Of a DNA stretch of 64,000 nt, positions 22,966 through 32,399 are shown piece by piece; within the stretch, counting starts at the first letter, position 1; the number at the start of each line of letters is the position of its first letter. The notes under the pieces are model-generated. The model searched no databases. It saw only the letters and a list, made by a program, of their open reading frames with translations, and was not told the DNA's origin. The position numbers were made by a program, and so were the translations under genes. The DNA is from Coptis chinensis (lineage: Eukaryota; Streptophyta; Magnoliopsida; Ranunculales; Ranunculaceae): the NCBI GenBank assembly GCA_015680905.1, contig CM027377.1, positions 60,533,501 to 60,597,500 on the forward strand. The letters run 5' to 3'.

Positions 22966-24237
22966 ATGGATAAGGTAAACTATTTCTTTTCCAGTATCTT
23001 ATTTAATAATTTTGTTGATTTCTCTTTTATGATTCAACTGATGATAAAAAAACAATAATAATAATAATAATATTAAAGTTTAAACACATGAGATATTAGC
23101 GTAAGCCTGTAACGGTTTGTTTTTTATGATTCTTTTAATTCAAAATTATATTGAACTTAAGACCTATATTAGTGTAACAACCACTCACTATTAACTGTTC
23201 CTGGAACCCCTCTTACCCCTCCTCTTTATAATTTTTCTTAATATTGTGAAATCAGTGGGACTATGGGAGAGACAAGTCTCGAGTTGAAGCTATTGAGTCA
23301 ATCAATCCAACACGACAATTATTGATGAAATTATATGAAATATAAGAGCAGACCTAAGGAGAACATATCAACTTTCAAATCATCCATATGCTTTAAAATT
23401 TATTTCAAGGGGGAAAGGTGTGTGTGTATAAGGTACGGTATAGTATATATATGTAACTAGAGTATAAGAAAATGCATGTTTTTATATCAAAATTATGTAA
23501 TGCTGGAACCAAGTTTAGTGGTATATATATACCTGCACTTATTCGCTATAGCCCACTTTCACACACATTTGGTATCCTCCCACAAAGCCTACAAAACAAT
23601 AAAAGATCCATCAATAAAACAAAACCTAAAATTTGCATGTTCTAAAAATACCAAATTACTATATGCCCTGACAATGGTGAGATTGTATATTTCTGGATTA
23701 TATAAACTAATTTAATTTTTAAAATGCAGCTCATGGAGTATGAAACCAAACACAAAATTTCACTCAAGACAGCGTTGAGGGAAATTCTAATCAAGGAAAA
23801 AATTCAGGGAGAACCAGTTTACATATCAAAGATTGAAAACAACCGATACGCTGCAGATGTCATAATAGATTTGCCGATAATGAGAGAAATCTTCAAAAAT
23901 CCGAATTATCCTATAAGCCAATCATTTCCGGGGACGTATCAAACTAAGAAAGTGGACTCAAAAAATGCGGCTGCAGGAAACGCTATCTGCTTTCTACAGC
24001 AGATCAATATACAAATTTGAGGTTTTAGACGTCAACCACAAAGAAGTCATTACTAAACGTGAAGAGCTACATGAAGCAAATACTAGAGAAAAACAACTTC
24101 ATCAATATATTGAAAACTTGAGAAAAGAAAATGCCTATTTGAAGTCAATAAATGAAGCATTGCTTATAGGAGGACCAAATTGGGATATGGACTACCTAAG
24201 CATCCCAAATAATTCATCAGATTTGGATGAGGATTAA
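22966..24237 (+). CDS. dsRBD-like small protein, paralogue 1
   Basis: A short first exon (22966-22974, MDK) meets a donor GTAAAC; the acceptor at 23729 opens the main exon in frame (LMEYE). Residues about 10-98 have the double-stranded-RNA-binding-domain pattern: a helix (LKTALREILIKEKI), GEPVY, three strands (RYAADVIIDLP), a loop (FPGTYQT), then KKVDSKNAAAGNAICFLQQ, which resembles the KKxAK-AA helix that grips RNA. A linker EVLDVNHKEV and a coiled coil (REELHEANTREKQLHQ, IENLRKENAYLKSINEA) follow, ending in an acidic tail. The linker and coiled coil are in the +1 frame relative to the dsRBD (junction near 24017), so the copy is shifted by one base or uses an unrecognised splice. Of the four copies this one best keeps the RNA-contact residues. 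Function is inferred; the fold assignment is by pattern only. Confidence 0.6.
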
Positions 24238-24959
24238 CGTAGTGTTTTTCAAGCTGAATTCTATATTGAATGAGGATTAGCACAGTGTTAGATCCATCAA
24301 ATTTATGTTTTTGTTTTTTCAATTTGAATTATCTATAGTTCATCATAACTTAATGAAATATTTATTTTAGGACATATATAGCGCCTCATTGATGGACGAC
24401 AAGTATTAAGTGTGTCAATAACAGATCAAAAGTCACAAGAATAAAAAGTCAAACAACAATAAGAAGAGAATATGACAGAGTGGCAACATTATTGATTAAA
24501 CTAGACTCGACCAAAGTAGAGAACGTTGTGTAGATAAAACCCAACGAGAAAGGAAATAGAAAATCTTACAGTGAAGAATACGTAAACTAGCAAGCACTCT
24601 CTTTGGGCATTTCTACAAGGGCGAACACTGCTAGGTAAATTTGTAAAATAACACACTCACTCTCTCAAGTATAGATCGAGAGTAAGACCAAATTGAAAGG
24701 AAATAACCTATTGTCAAGGCATATGCATTTTGTTAAGTGGGTTTCAATGGTCACAAATACGTATCCTGCAACCACAGAAGTTTAAGCTGAGGGGTTGGGG
24801 AAAGACATTGCTTGAGCTACACAGTTCAAACAATACTCAGAGGAATCACAACACAGGAAACGGAAACAGCTCAATACGAGAAGAAATAGCATAGTTATAT
24901 AAATAGGTAACATTCGAAACTGACACCTCACAAACGGTTTCATCAGCTTTTTACCACCT

Positions 24960-25066
24960 CTCAGAAAAACGATGCTTACAGTTCTCATGAAGATAAGCAA
25001 TTCCACGAGCTGAACAAGCAGCAACTTTAGACGTGGTTCCCCATTCCATAACAGGCCTCCCCTAGC
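24960..25066 (-). pseudogene. PERK-type receptor kinase fragment
   Basis: The minus strand reads GRPVMEWGTTSKVAACSARG followed by IAYLHENCKH, the segment just before the catalytic loop in proline-rich extensin-like receptor kinases (usually SARGIAYLHEDCHPRI). Frame and similarity stop before HRD. About 35 residues only, with an acceptor-like TAG upstream. A captured exon scrap. Confidence 0.6.
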
Positions 25067-25859
25067 CTGAAAAATGTGAATGACAAAATTAAGAGAAAAG
25101 CTAAAGATACAATTCTTGAGAACATATCCACATAATCAGATACATATCTTACCATGAAGATTGGAGCAATTTAGTTGAAAGGAAGCTGCGTGGGAAAAAT
25201 AGGTAGCAATTCAAATTTGAATTGAATTTGAGATACAATACCCACTTAAAACATATGTTATAATTTGTTCGTCCCAGGCCCAACAGTAATGGTATACTTA
25301 TAGGTTTCTAAACCCAATAGCTTCTACCTATTTTTTTTTTAAAAAAAATCTAATTTAAAGTAAGGCGATTTAGCTTTAGGTCGTCCCAATAATATGGGTA
25401 TTTGCATTGGACCAAAGTTTTATGTTTTTTAGCTTTAGGAAACCCTATCGTTAGTTAACGATTCATTTACCAAGTTTGACCATCTATTGTGGTGTGTCTG
25501 GTGTTATGCCCTTTCAAAATGCAACAACTACCCCTCACACGTTTTGCACGTACCCACACCATAAAACTCAAAAACCAAATTTCAAAATACCTGACACATG
25601 TTATAATCCATGCTTCTAATAGAGTGGAGGCTGCAAAAAAGGAGAACCTCGCTATTCCAAAATATCAAAATTTAAGAGATATACAGAACTAAAAACATAC
25701 GAAAAGTGAACTTCCAATCACTTAGTAAAACATAATCTATTAACCTAAAAAAAACAATTTAACTACACATATCGAAAAACCAGGTAGCCTATTTTTTTTC
25801 CTCTTCTCTATTATTTACAATTATTTATTGACTTCATTTTATTATGTATATTGCAGATA

Positions 25860-26293
25860 ATGGCATATGAAAATTACAGCTTATGTAAAAAAAAATGCTA
25901 AAGGAAATTCTAGAAGCAGGACTTAACATTCAACAAGATCCAGTCTACAACACAGAATTAGAGAGCGGACGATTCAAAAGCACTGTAACATTAAAGGTAC
26001 CAAAAGACTTATTCTTTAACAATGAAGACGTCATAGTTAAAGAAATTGATGGAAACCCAACATATTCTGTTGCAAAAGCAGAGGATTCAGCAGCTTTTCA
26101 TGCAATACAGTTTATAAATGATGAACGTGATATGGAAATTGAAGACTTCAATTTCAAAGAACTTATGAAGAAAAGAATAGAAGTTGAAGAGAAACAGAAT
26201 CAACTCGATATCCTCAAAAATATTATGCTAGATTGTTTGGTTGATGATAAACACAACAAAGATAAAATATATTATCTGGAAGAAAAAAATTAA
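25860..26293 (+). CDS. dsRBD-like small protein, paralogue 2
   Basis: An acceptor (TATTGCAG, about 25856) precedes ATGGCATATGAAAA, which parallels the start of paralogue 1 (ATGGAGTATGAAAC). The main frame (25895-26293) reads MLKEILEAGLNIQQDPVYNT, strands ESGRFKSTVTLKVP, and the last helix AKAEDSAAFHAIQFI. It then has the shared linker EIEDFNFKELMKK and a charged coiled coil to a stop. The upstream ATG and main frame differ by one base at an A9 run (25887-25895), a likely slippage or assembly error site. The basic residues at the RNA-contact helix are mostly lost (KAED for KKxxK), so dsRNA binding is less likely than for copy 1. Confidence 0.6.
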
Positions 26294-26910
26294 AGGAATG
26301 AAGGGAATGGAGAGTTCCATAATAAAGAAAAGAAAACCATGAGGATTAGTACTTTAATAACAAAACTTTATTATGTTGGTCACATAGTATTTTTTTAATG
26401 GCCAAGGTTTAACGCTTCTTATTTATGAAAGTTTGTAACTATTGAGTCCATTAATTTTTAGTTTAAATTTATAATATTAGCACGCTCGCTTTTCCAATTT
26501 GACTACTTTAAGTTTTATTGTGTTCGATATCGAAAAAAATATAAGTCATTTGTCACCTTTGGAGTAGGTATTCGTATCATAACATTATTTCGTTTGCTGA
26601 CCTTCTAAAAGAAGTGAGTAATTGTAAATAAGTGGATGCCCTGAACATTCAACAATGTAAATACTGGACAGTGTCTTCCAAATATTAATGAGATAGTGAG
26701 TTCTTCTTTCAGTATTCTAATGCCAAATACCAGATGTTTTAAAAAAAAAAAAAAACACCATTGGGAGTGCGAAAGAATTAGGCAGTCAGCAACATTCTTA
26801 GATGTCTAGATTTTTTTAGTATTATCAGGGCAGTTTTGCAACTCCATTATATAAAGTCTCCTAAATTACCACAAGAGCACAATCGATTATGAAAATGGTG
26901 AAACCTCATG

Positions 26911-27294
26911 TTATCCCTCAACAATCTCTCTCCTCATAATCAGAGACGCACCACACATCACAGTGTGGAAATCCTCACACACTCTGAGTTTCTTTACAAT
27001 CCTAATGGGGATTCCAGCAGTCGTAGTAAATAGTCCAAATGATGTCTGTAAAAGATCCTCTAGTGCTTCCTTGATCTCTTTTGACTTTGGGTGCGTAATG
27101 TCACCAACAAATAACTCATCCTCTGCTTCCATTAAGCTGTAGCCAGGGTTCTTTCTGACTCCTTTTTCTCTAATAAGGATTTCCATGGATCCGACAAGCA
27201 CCAAAGAGTGCTCCACACACGCCTCAATAGGCATCGTCGCTGCAAGGTTTAAAGCTTCTTCCAAGTGTCCAACACGACCAAGAAGATCTACCAT
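26911..27294 (-). pseudogene. PPR protein fragment, E/DYW subclass
   Basis: The minus strand reads MVDLLGRVGHLEEALNLAAT, MPIEAC, EKGVRKNPGYSLMEAEDELF, GDITHPKSKEI, then GIPIRIVKKLRVCEDFHTVM and REIV. This is the last PPR, the E motifs and the start of a DYW domain of an organelle RNA-editing PPR protein. Spacing between the PPR and E motifs is shortened, and the DYW end is replaced by a stop after REIVEG. The zinc-binding site CxxCH is altered (CEDFH). A pseudogene inside the dsRBD-bearing element, opposite in strand to its genes. Confidence 0.75.
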
Positions 27295-27369
27295 TACTAC
27301 ATCAAAAAAAACACCAAGAAAATTAATATCTAGATTTTGGGCATATTAGATTTTGGGCACTGCCTAGCC

Positions 27370-27504
27370 AAATGACTCATTCAGACAATCACGACCCAGG
27401 TGGCCAATCTTCCTGCAATTGTTGTATGCCTTATCATTTGTGCAGTTAACACCTATATGGCCAATCTTATAGCAGTTGTTGCAAACCATGAGGTCACCAG
27501 GTGG
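27370..27504 (-). pseudogene. CCHC zinc-knuckle fragment (GIS2/CNBP-like)
   Basis: The minus strand reads CNNCYKIGHIGVNC, a perfect CX2CX4HX4C knuckle, then NDKAYNNCRKIGHLGRDC, a second knuckle whose first Cys is Tyr, then LNE. Order and spacing match plant CCHC proteins of the CNBP/GIS2 type, which bind single-stranded nucleic acid. Only two of the usual six or seven knuckles are present. The surrounding frame is not conserved. Confidence 0.6.
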
Positions 27505-27998
27505 TAGGAATACCAGTGACCGCAATAAGCAGAAAATAAAACAGTCATACCCAAATTTCACTAATCCCACAATATTTAACTAATAAATCATTCATACCCA
27601 ATGTTTCGTTGCCATACCTTTCAGCCTAAAACAAATTAGAATTAGCTTCAAAGGCAATAACAATATGGTCACCCATTCATTTTTACTACAAATGCCACAT
27701 CCATAAAGCAGAGTAATTTTAACAATACATGAATCAAATAAAGTTTTCCAATATTGCCTATCAAATTTTTATAATTATGTCATATCATGTCTAATAAGTT
27801 GATATATTGTTCTAAATATGGATATACAAGAAGCATAAAAGGTACAATTTTTTAAAACAAGTATCTTTTTTTTTTTCCCCTGAATGTGTATTGCTACATT
27901 TAGTTATTTCGATTAAAAAAATAATCTTCTACTTACTACAATGTGAACATAACATTTTTTCTTGGCTATCTTATACAAAAACACATAAAAGGATCACT

Positions 27999-28640
27999 AT
28001 GGAGATGAGAACAGAGCAATATTCAGGAGGGATTGAAGTGTCATTCAAACCTATGCTAGAAGAAATAATGAAAAAGCTAAATCTGGATCAACCTATTTAC
28101 GAAAGTTCATTACATAACGAAATGTACAATGCAAGCATTAGGGTGAGAAATGATGTTGGTGTGGAAGGTGCGTCTGAAATCATAAGTTTTAAAGGAGTAC
28201 CATCAAAATTCATTGAAGAGACTGAAAACACTACAGCAAGACGGACAATTGAATTTACACAAAAAGTTAATGAATTCAAAGTTGTTGACTACAACTTTAA
28301 GGAGTTGAAATATCAAACAACGAACAACAAGAAAGGTACTCAAACAACAAGAAAGAATCGAATTCCTCGAGAAATCAATGAATATCAAACAACGAACAGA
28401 GGCAAGTTTTTTTTATTTAATATGATTTTTCATATGTTATATATCACTAACTTTTTAAAGTTTAGGTTGGAAGAATTGAAGCACGTCGCGGAATATCCAG
28501 TACAGATATTATAAGTATTATTTTAGACAATACCAAACTCATGATCAAGGAGAATAAAGAACGGTACTCGACTCTCAACAAATTCAATAAAAAGGCAAAC
28601 AGATTTAATATTCATATTTTTTTAGTAAATTGTAATTTTT
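27999..28640 (+). CDS. dsRBD-like small protein, paralogue 3
   Basis: Starting at MEMRTEQYSGG (27999), the frame reads FKPMLEEIMKKLNLDQPIYE, strands MYNASIRVRNDVG, FKGVPSKF, a helix ETENTTARRTIEFTQ, and the family linker FKVVDYNFKELKYQ. In the dsRBD frame the open frame continues to 28514 (171 aa). In the +1 frame, as in paralogue 1, a coiled coil appears (LKQQERIEFLEKSMNI), ends in phase at an AG|GCAAGT donor (28402), and joins an acceptor at 28465 to a second exon, VGRIEARRGISSTD onward, to about 28638. The RNA-contact basics are largely lost in this copy. Paralogue 4 follows at once, so the two may be halves of a two-domain gene. Confidence 0.55.
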
Positions 28641-28661
28641 AAGTGTTTTACTAACAATAAA

Positions 28662-29006
28662 TTGATCTATAAATTTCAAAAACTTATCCCTCTAAAATTC
28701 AAAGATATGCTGATGCACTGCACCAAAATATTAAAGATAGATGACCAAGAATTTCTCAATGAAATATTGGGAGAAAATCAATACAGATGTCAAATATTAA
28801 TTGACGTTCCAATCTTTAACATGAAAGACAATCACAAATTCGAAGGAAATTCAACAACTCGAGAAGATTCACAAAATTCAGCATCGAAGAAAGCAATTAA
28901 TTTTCTGCGCAGTGAGATAGGCTTTGAAGTAGTAGACTATAACTACAAACAAATAGAAGAAATTTGCAACAAACTTGAGATTGTAGAAAAGATATTGATT
29001 ATCTAA
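28662..29006 (+). CDS. dsRBD-like small protein, paralogue 4
   Basis: A 114-residue frame reads LKFKDMLMHCTKILKIDDQE, strands QYRCQILIDVPIF, HKFEGNSTTRE, the last helix SQNSASKKAINFLRS, then the shared linker FEVVDYNYKQIEEI and the start of a coiled coil (CNKLEIVEK). The dsRBD-like topology and linker match the other three. It lacks the ATGGA-type leader of copies 1-3 and begins within 40 bp of copy 3's last exon, so it may be a second domain of that gene. The contact helix has TREDSQNSASKK, with basics displaced to its end. The frame is unbroken. Confidence 0.55.
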   Translation: MIYKFQKLIPLKFKDMLMHCTKILKIDDQEFLNEILGENQYRCQILIDVPIFNMKDNHKFEGNSTTREDSQNSASKKAINFLRSEIGFEVVDYNYKQIEEICNKLEIVEKILII

Positions 29007-29390
29007 AGACAATTATAAATAGGGAATGGTAGAGTTATGATTCTCTCTACGTAATTATATGTTCGATCTTGGAGATGAGATGACTTATCAAACATTTTTA
29101 TATATATGAAATCATATTTTTAGTAATAAACGTATTCATTTTTTAGCCAAGATTTTGTGTACAAATGGAGTTTAAAAGCTATCCCCAATCATCAAACCAC
29201 AAGGAAAGAATGACAGGTATCTTTGAAGAGATAAATTGCTCTAATCATATATATTACAAAAATAAAATCAAAGATTAATAATGAATTTTATTAATGTCTG
29301 CTGCTCCCTTTTAATTTGAATGAGTGATTAAAATAATTTTCATATGTTATAGCTATGCATAGTTATTAATATTTTTTAATATAACAGCAC

Positions 29391-29418
29391 CCGTTCGTAG
29401 AACGGATTCGAAAACTAG
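29391..29418 (+). other. Helitron 3' terminus: hairpin, 9 nt, CTAG
   Basis: Perfect 6-bp stem CCGTTC/GAACGG with a 3-nt loop, spacer ATTCGAAAA, then CTAG followed by T, as expected for insertion between A and T. The same architecture and 9-nt spacer occur at 40229-40255. Confidence 0.85.
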
Positions 29419-30257
29419 TGACTGCTTATAGCAGAGTCGATAGAGTGGGCAAGGTGGTTGTTAACCATGGGCTTTTCTCAAGTCTGAAACTCCCAATAAA
29501 AACGCTAAAAAAAAAAGCGCATTTGGTGAGAACTGAGAAGTCCAATCCTAGATGTTCCAGAGTTGCAAAAATAGATCTGTTTCTTCCGCTACAAGAAACA
29601 GTAAAAACCTTTTTACCTTTTCACAAAGAAGAGGAAAAAAACACGAATTCAGTAATGAAGGATCAAAATGCGGAAAGACAGCAATGCTCAAATGGAAATC
29701 GACGACAAGAATCTTCAATTGAATGACCAAATTCTCCATCAATGGTATTTCTTTAGTATTGCAATTGTTGAAATCTTATTTCTCAGGAATTTAATAATCT
29801 ATAAAACGGTACATATTTTGGCTTTTGTAGGAGATACTGCACAGCGCGATTGAGAAGTTTACTCATAGTCGTGGGAAATATAAACGCAAGGCCATAACGG
29901 AGTCGACTATCACTCAAGTGAGGTATATGTTTTTAAGTCTTTGTTATTCCGTGTTCACGTAGTTTTCTCATCACACATTTAAGCTTAATGTACTTAATCT
30001 TTTTACTTTTGAAATAGGTATCTCCATGTGGTTCTTTATATGGCTGACAGGGCTTGGAGTCATGCCATGGAGAAAAGACAGCTTCCAGGTGCTCTATTTA
30101 CTTATTTGTTTGTTTTTCGTATATCATGCTCTACAGAATTGCAAAGAAATTGTCTCTTTACGATCTCGAAAGTGTTGTGGTTTGTAGAACTTGCAGCCTT
30201 TTATTGCGAGACATCTCTATCTGTACCTCTTATTTGCTTAGTTGGGCTGTTAAGATT

Positions 30258-30446
30258 TACTTTGTAGCTGTTTGACATCGGGTGATGGTGGAGTTCTTGA
30301 TTTTTTCTTATGTAGTTTCTTTTATTGTAAATGTTTTTGGTTCTTGTTTCTTTCTTGTAATGTAGGCCTTCTCAGCCTACTTCTCCTTTATTAATGATAT
30401 TTCACTTTACCGAGCCAAAAAAAAAAGTACTTTGTAGCTGTTTGAC
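30258..30446 (+). mobile_element. 5'-truncated LINE with 19-bp target duplication
   Basis: TACTTTGTAGCTGTTTGAC occurs at 30258-30276 and again at 30428-30446. Between them is about 150 bp ending TTTACCGAGCC and a poly-A run, the usual 3' end of plant L1-type LINEs. The perfect duplication suggests a fairly recent insertion. No coding part remains. Confidence 0.85.
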
Positions 30447-31459
30447 GCATGGTTATAACAGCTGTTAGAGGCATAATGGTGTCTGTGTTACGTCATACCT
30501 CAAAACCCCCTTCTCTATTGTATTGCTCGTAGGAGTCGTAGCTGCCTTTTGAAGCACAAAGCTGGCCTGGCCTTTATGCATTATTGTATTCTCTATTGTA
30601 TTGCGCGTAGGAGTCGTGTAATGGTTATGTTAGTTACGTATGGAGCTGAATCATTACAATGTGAATTGAAGATTAGTGATAGGCTATATTCATCATGTGG
30701 TAAAACTTCATTCAACAAAGGAGGTTGGCAGAAGCTCAAAAGTCACAATACAAGACCCTAAATATAAGGATTCAAATTCAACAATAAAGGCTACAACTAT
30801 TTGCAACTATTTGAAGGTAAATGAAAAGCCTATAAATATGTGCTTTATCATTCGTGAATTGTATCAGATTGAGGGTGAGAATCAATATTTGTTTGAGTGA
30901 TTTTGTGCCTGATTTCAATTAAGGAAATCAAGGCTTTGAGTGAGAGGCAGAGAGCTAATTGTAGGAGCTTCCATCTTTAAATAGTGAAATTGGTGTGCTT
31001 TGGAGGACGTAGGCAATATTGCCGAACCTCGTTAAATTCTTAGTGTTATTCGGTTATTTTGTTGCAGTTATTTAATTTCGTTTGTAACGTTCTTGTTACA
31101 TTGCTTTTAAGATCTTAATTATTCTTTGGGTTGTGTTAATTACACCATAACAGGTTCTACGGTTCTACCAGTAACACCCACTGGGGTGTCGCTGTGATAC
31201 TGTCTAACTGACCTTTGAAACCATGCAGTTGATCACCAGTTCACCACCATTTAAACATTTTTCTTTTTGAAACCAGAGATGATATATTTAGAATCTTTCA
31301 GTTCATATTTCTTATCTGATTTAATTCGTATAATAGCTGGATAACACTCTTTAGATTTGTAGGGCTGTTTATGAGGAACTTGGGAAAGATGGAGACATGG
31401 AGAATCAAGTTTTGTGCTGTGAGCGAGTTGAAGAGCTGGAGCCAAGCATTCCATACTGC

Positions 31460-31567
31460 CTCCACAAAGTTGGTGAACCAAATCTACAAACTTCCCTCCA
31501 CAAAGTTGGTGAAACAAATGTACAAACTTCCCTCCACAAAGTTGGTGAACCAAACGTACAAACTGCA
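31460..31567 (+). repeat. 36-bp tandem triplication inside an SRP68 exon
   Basis: Three near-identical 36-bp units starting CTCCACAAAGTTGGTGAA (31460, 31496, 31532) encode LHKVGEPNLQTS, LHKVGETNVQTS and LHKVGEPNVQTA. The length is a multiple of three, so the frame is kept. Confidence 0.9.
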
Positions 31568-31874
31568 GGGCTTTTAGATATTGGTAAAATGGAAGGATCG
31601 GCAGTGGACCTATTTGAAGCTAAACTAGAGATGGGATTGGTTGCTCATTAAGATTAAAAGCAAGTGATGATGTGGAAGCATCTATTTGCATTGTTGCAGC
31701 GGTTTTTTTATCTGAATTCCTAAATATATTTCCTCAATTTGCCTAAAATTTGCATATTGGTGGTTTCTTAAGCAGGCTGTCATGGATGAGGCAAGATCCC
31801 AGCAGGCGGCATCAACGACCAAATCTCACCGGCTTGGTCAGAGATTTCTTATTTCTAATGCTAAGACCCGAGTG

Positions 31875-32185
31875 GCCTTTCTTTTCTTATTAGTTTTTAC
31901 TATTTTGTGTGTGCATTTTTGTACATCCAGTTAAATTCAGGAGAATAGCAAGACATGCTTTATGGCAGTAACTTGGAGAGGTCAGATATGGCCATACGGG
32001 GATGAAAGTTTTATAGTGTTTTGGTGCCTTTGCGTTCTCGCAGTATCTGCTCAATGTCATTTTACTTGCTCACAGATTTAAGGTTGATGACTTTTAATCT
32101 TCAATTCTACATTTTGTGTTTATATTATTAATTGTTCTTATAGAAGGTGTTTTGTTTTTTTTCTACCATACAAATTGGTGATAGC
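31875..32185 (+). repeat. Sequence similar to the SEC61 3' flank
   Basis: Aligns in the same direction with 6470-6740, best at GAGAGGTCAGATATGGCCAT. It directly follows the SRP68 remnant and ends just before the Helitron start at 32280. Confidence 0.5.
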
Positions 32186-32399
32186 CGCGATCATCGTACT
32201 GTGCTGGGGCTCTGTTTTTTGTGAGTTAAAAGTAGGGTGGGCTGGGGCTTCACCACTTGTGGCGGATCACTTTTGCTTATCTATCTATATAATAAGCTAA
32301 GGGTTTTTTTAGCACTACAGGACAAAATTACAAACAAAGGACGGTCCAGATCTATTTTAAGAAAATCTAACGGCTGTTGAGTTTGAACCCTTCGTCATT

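Larger units (their letters stand above)
22728..29418 (+). mobile_element. Putative Helitron carrying the dsRBD-like gene array
   Basis: The 3' end is convincing: hairpin CCGTTC-GTA-GAACGG (29391-29405), nine bases, CTAG (29415-29418), then T. The 5' end is uncertain; TCTAATAAGAATCC after an A at 22727 and CTATATATATAAAA at 22786 both resemble plant Helitron starts. A start much farther left, as far as 8136, cannot be excluded. No replicase is present in this span, so the element would be non-autonomous. Inside are four plus-strand dsRBD-like genes and minus-strand PERK, PPR and zinc-knuckle pieces. Stretches 24240-24950, 25100-25850, 26294-26900, 27520-27990 and 29010-29390 are A+T-rich with no recognised gene. 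A (AAT)n run lies at about 23053-23072. Confidence 0.5.
29668..31877 (+). pseudogene. SRP68 gene remnant
   Basis: SRP68 is the 68-kDa protein of the signal recognition particle. Pieces appear in order: an N terminus MEIDDKNLQLNDQI (from 29692), an exon 29831-29921 (LHSAIEKFTHSRGKYKRKAI), an exon 30018-30088 (YLHVVLYMADRAWSHAMEKR, QLP), a block about 31366-31650 (YEELGKDGDMENQVLCCERV, EELEPSIPYCLHKVGE, MEGSAVDLFEAKLEM), and about 31775-31877 (DEARSQQAAST, FLISNAKTRV). Splice borders of the middle exons are kept in phase, so this is genomic and not processed. The long alpha-helical middle exons are missing between 30088 and 31366, and the C-terminal SRP72-binding part is absent. A LINE sits in the gap, and one exon carries an in-frame triplication. 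It begins about 250 bp after a Helitron 3' end. Confidence 0.8.

Noticed and set aside
3733-32185. A functional gene cluster for protein targeting (SEC61 plus SRP68)
   Set aside because: SRP68 is a broken remnant lacking most exons; adjacency is not evidence of joint function.
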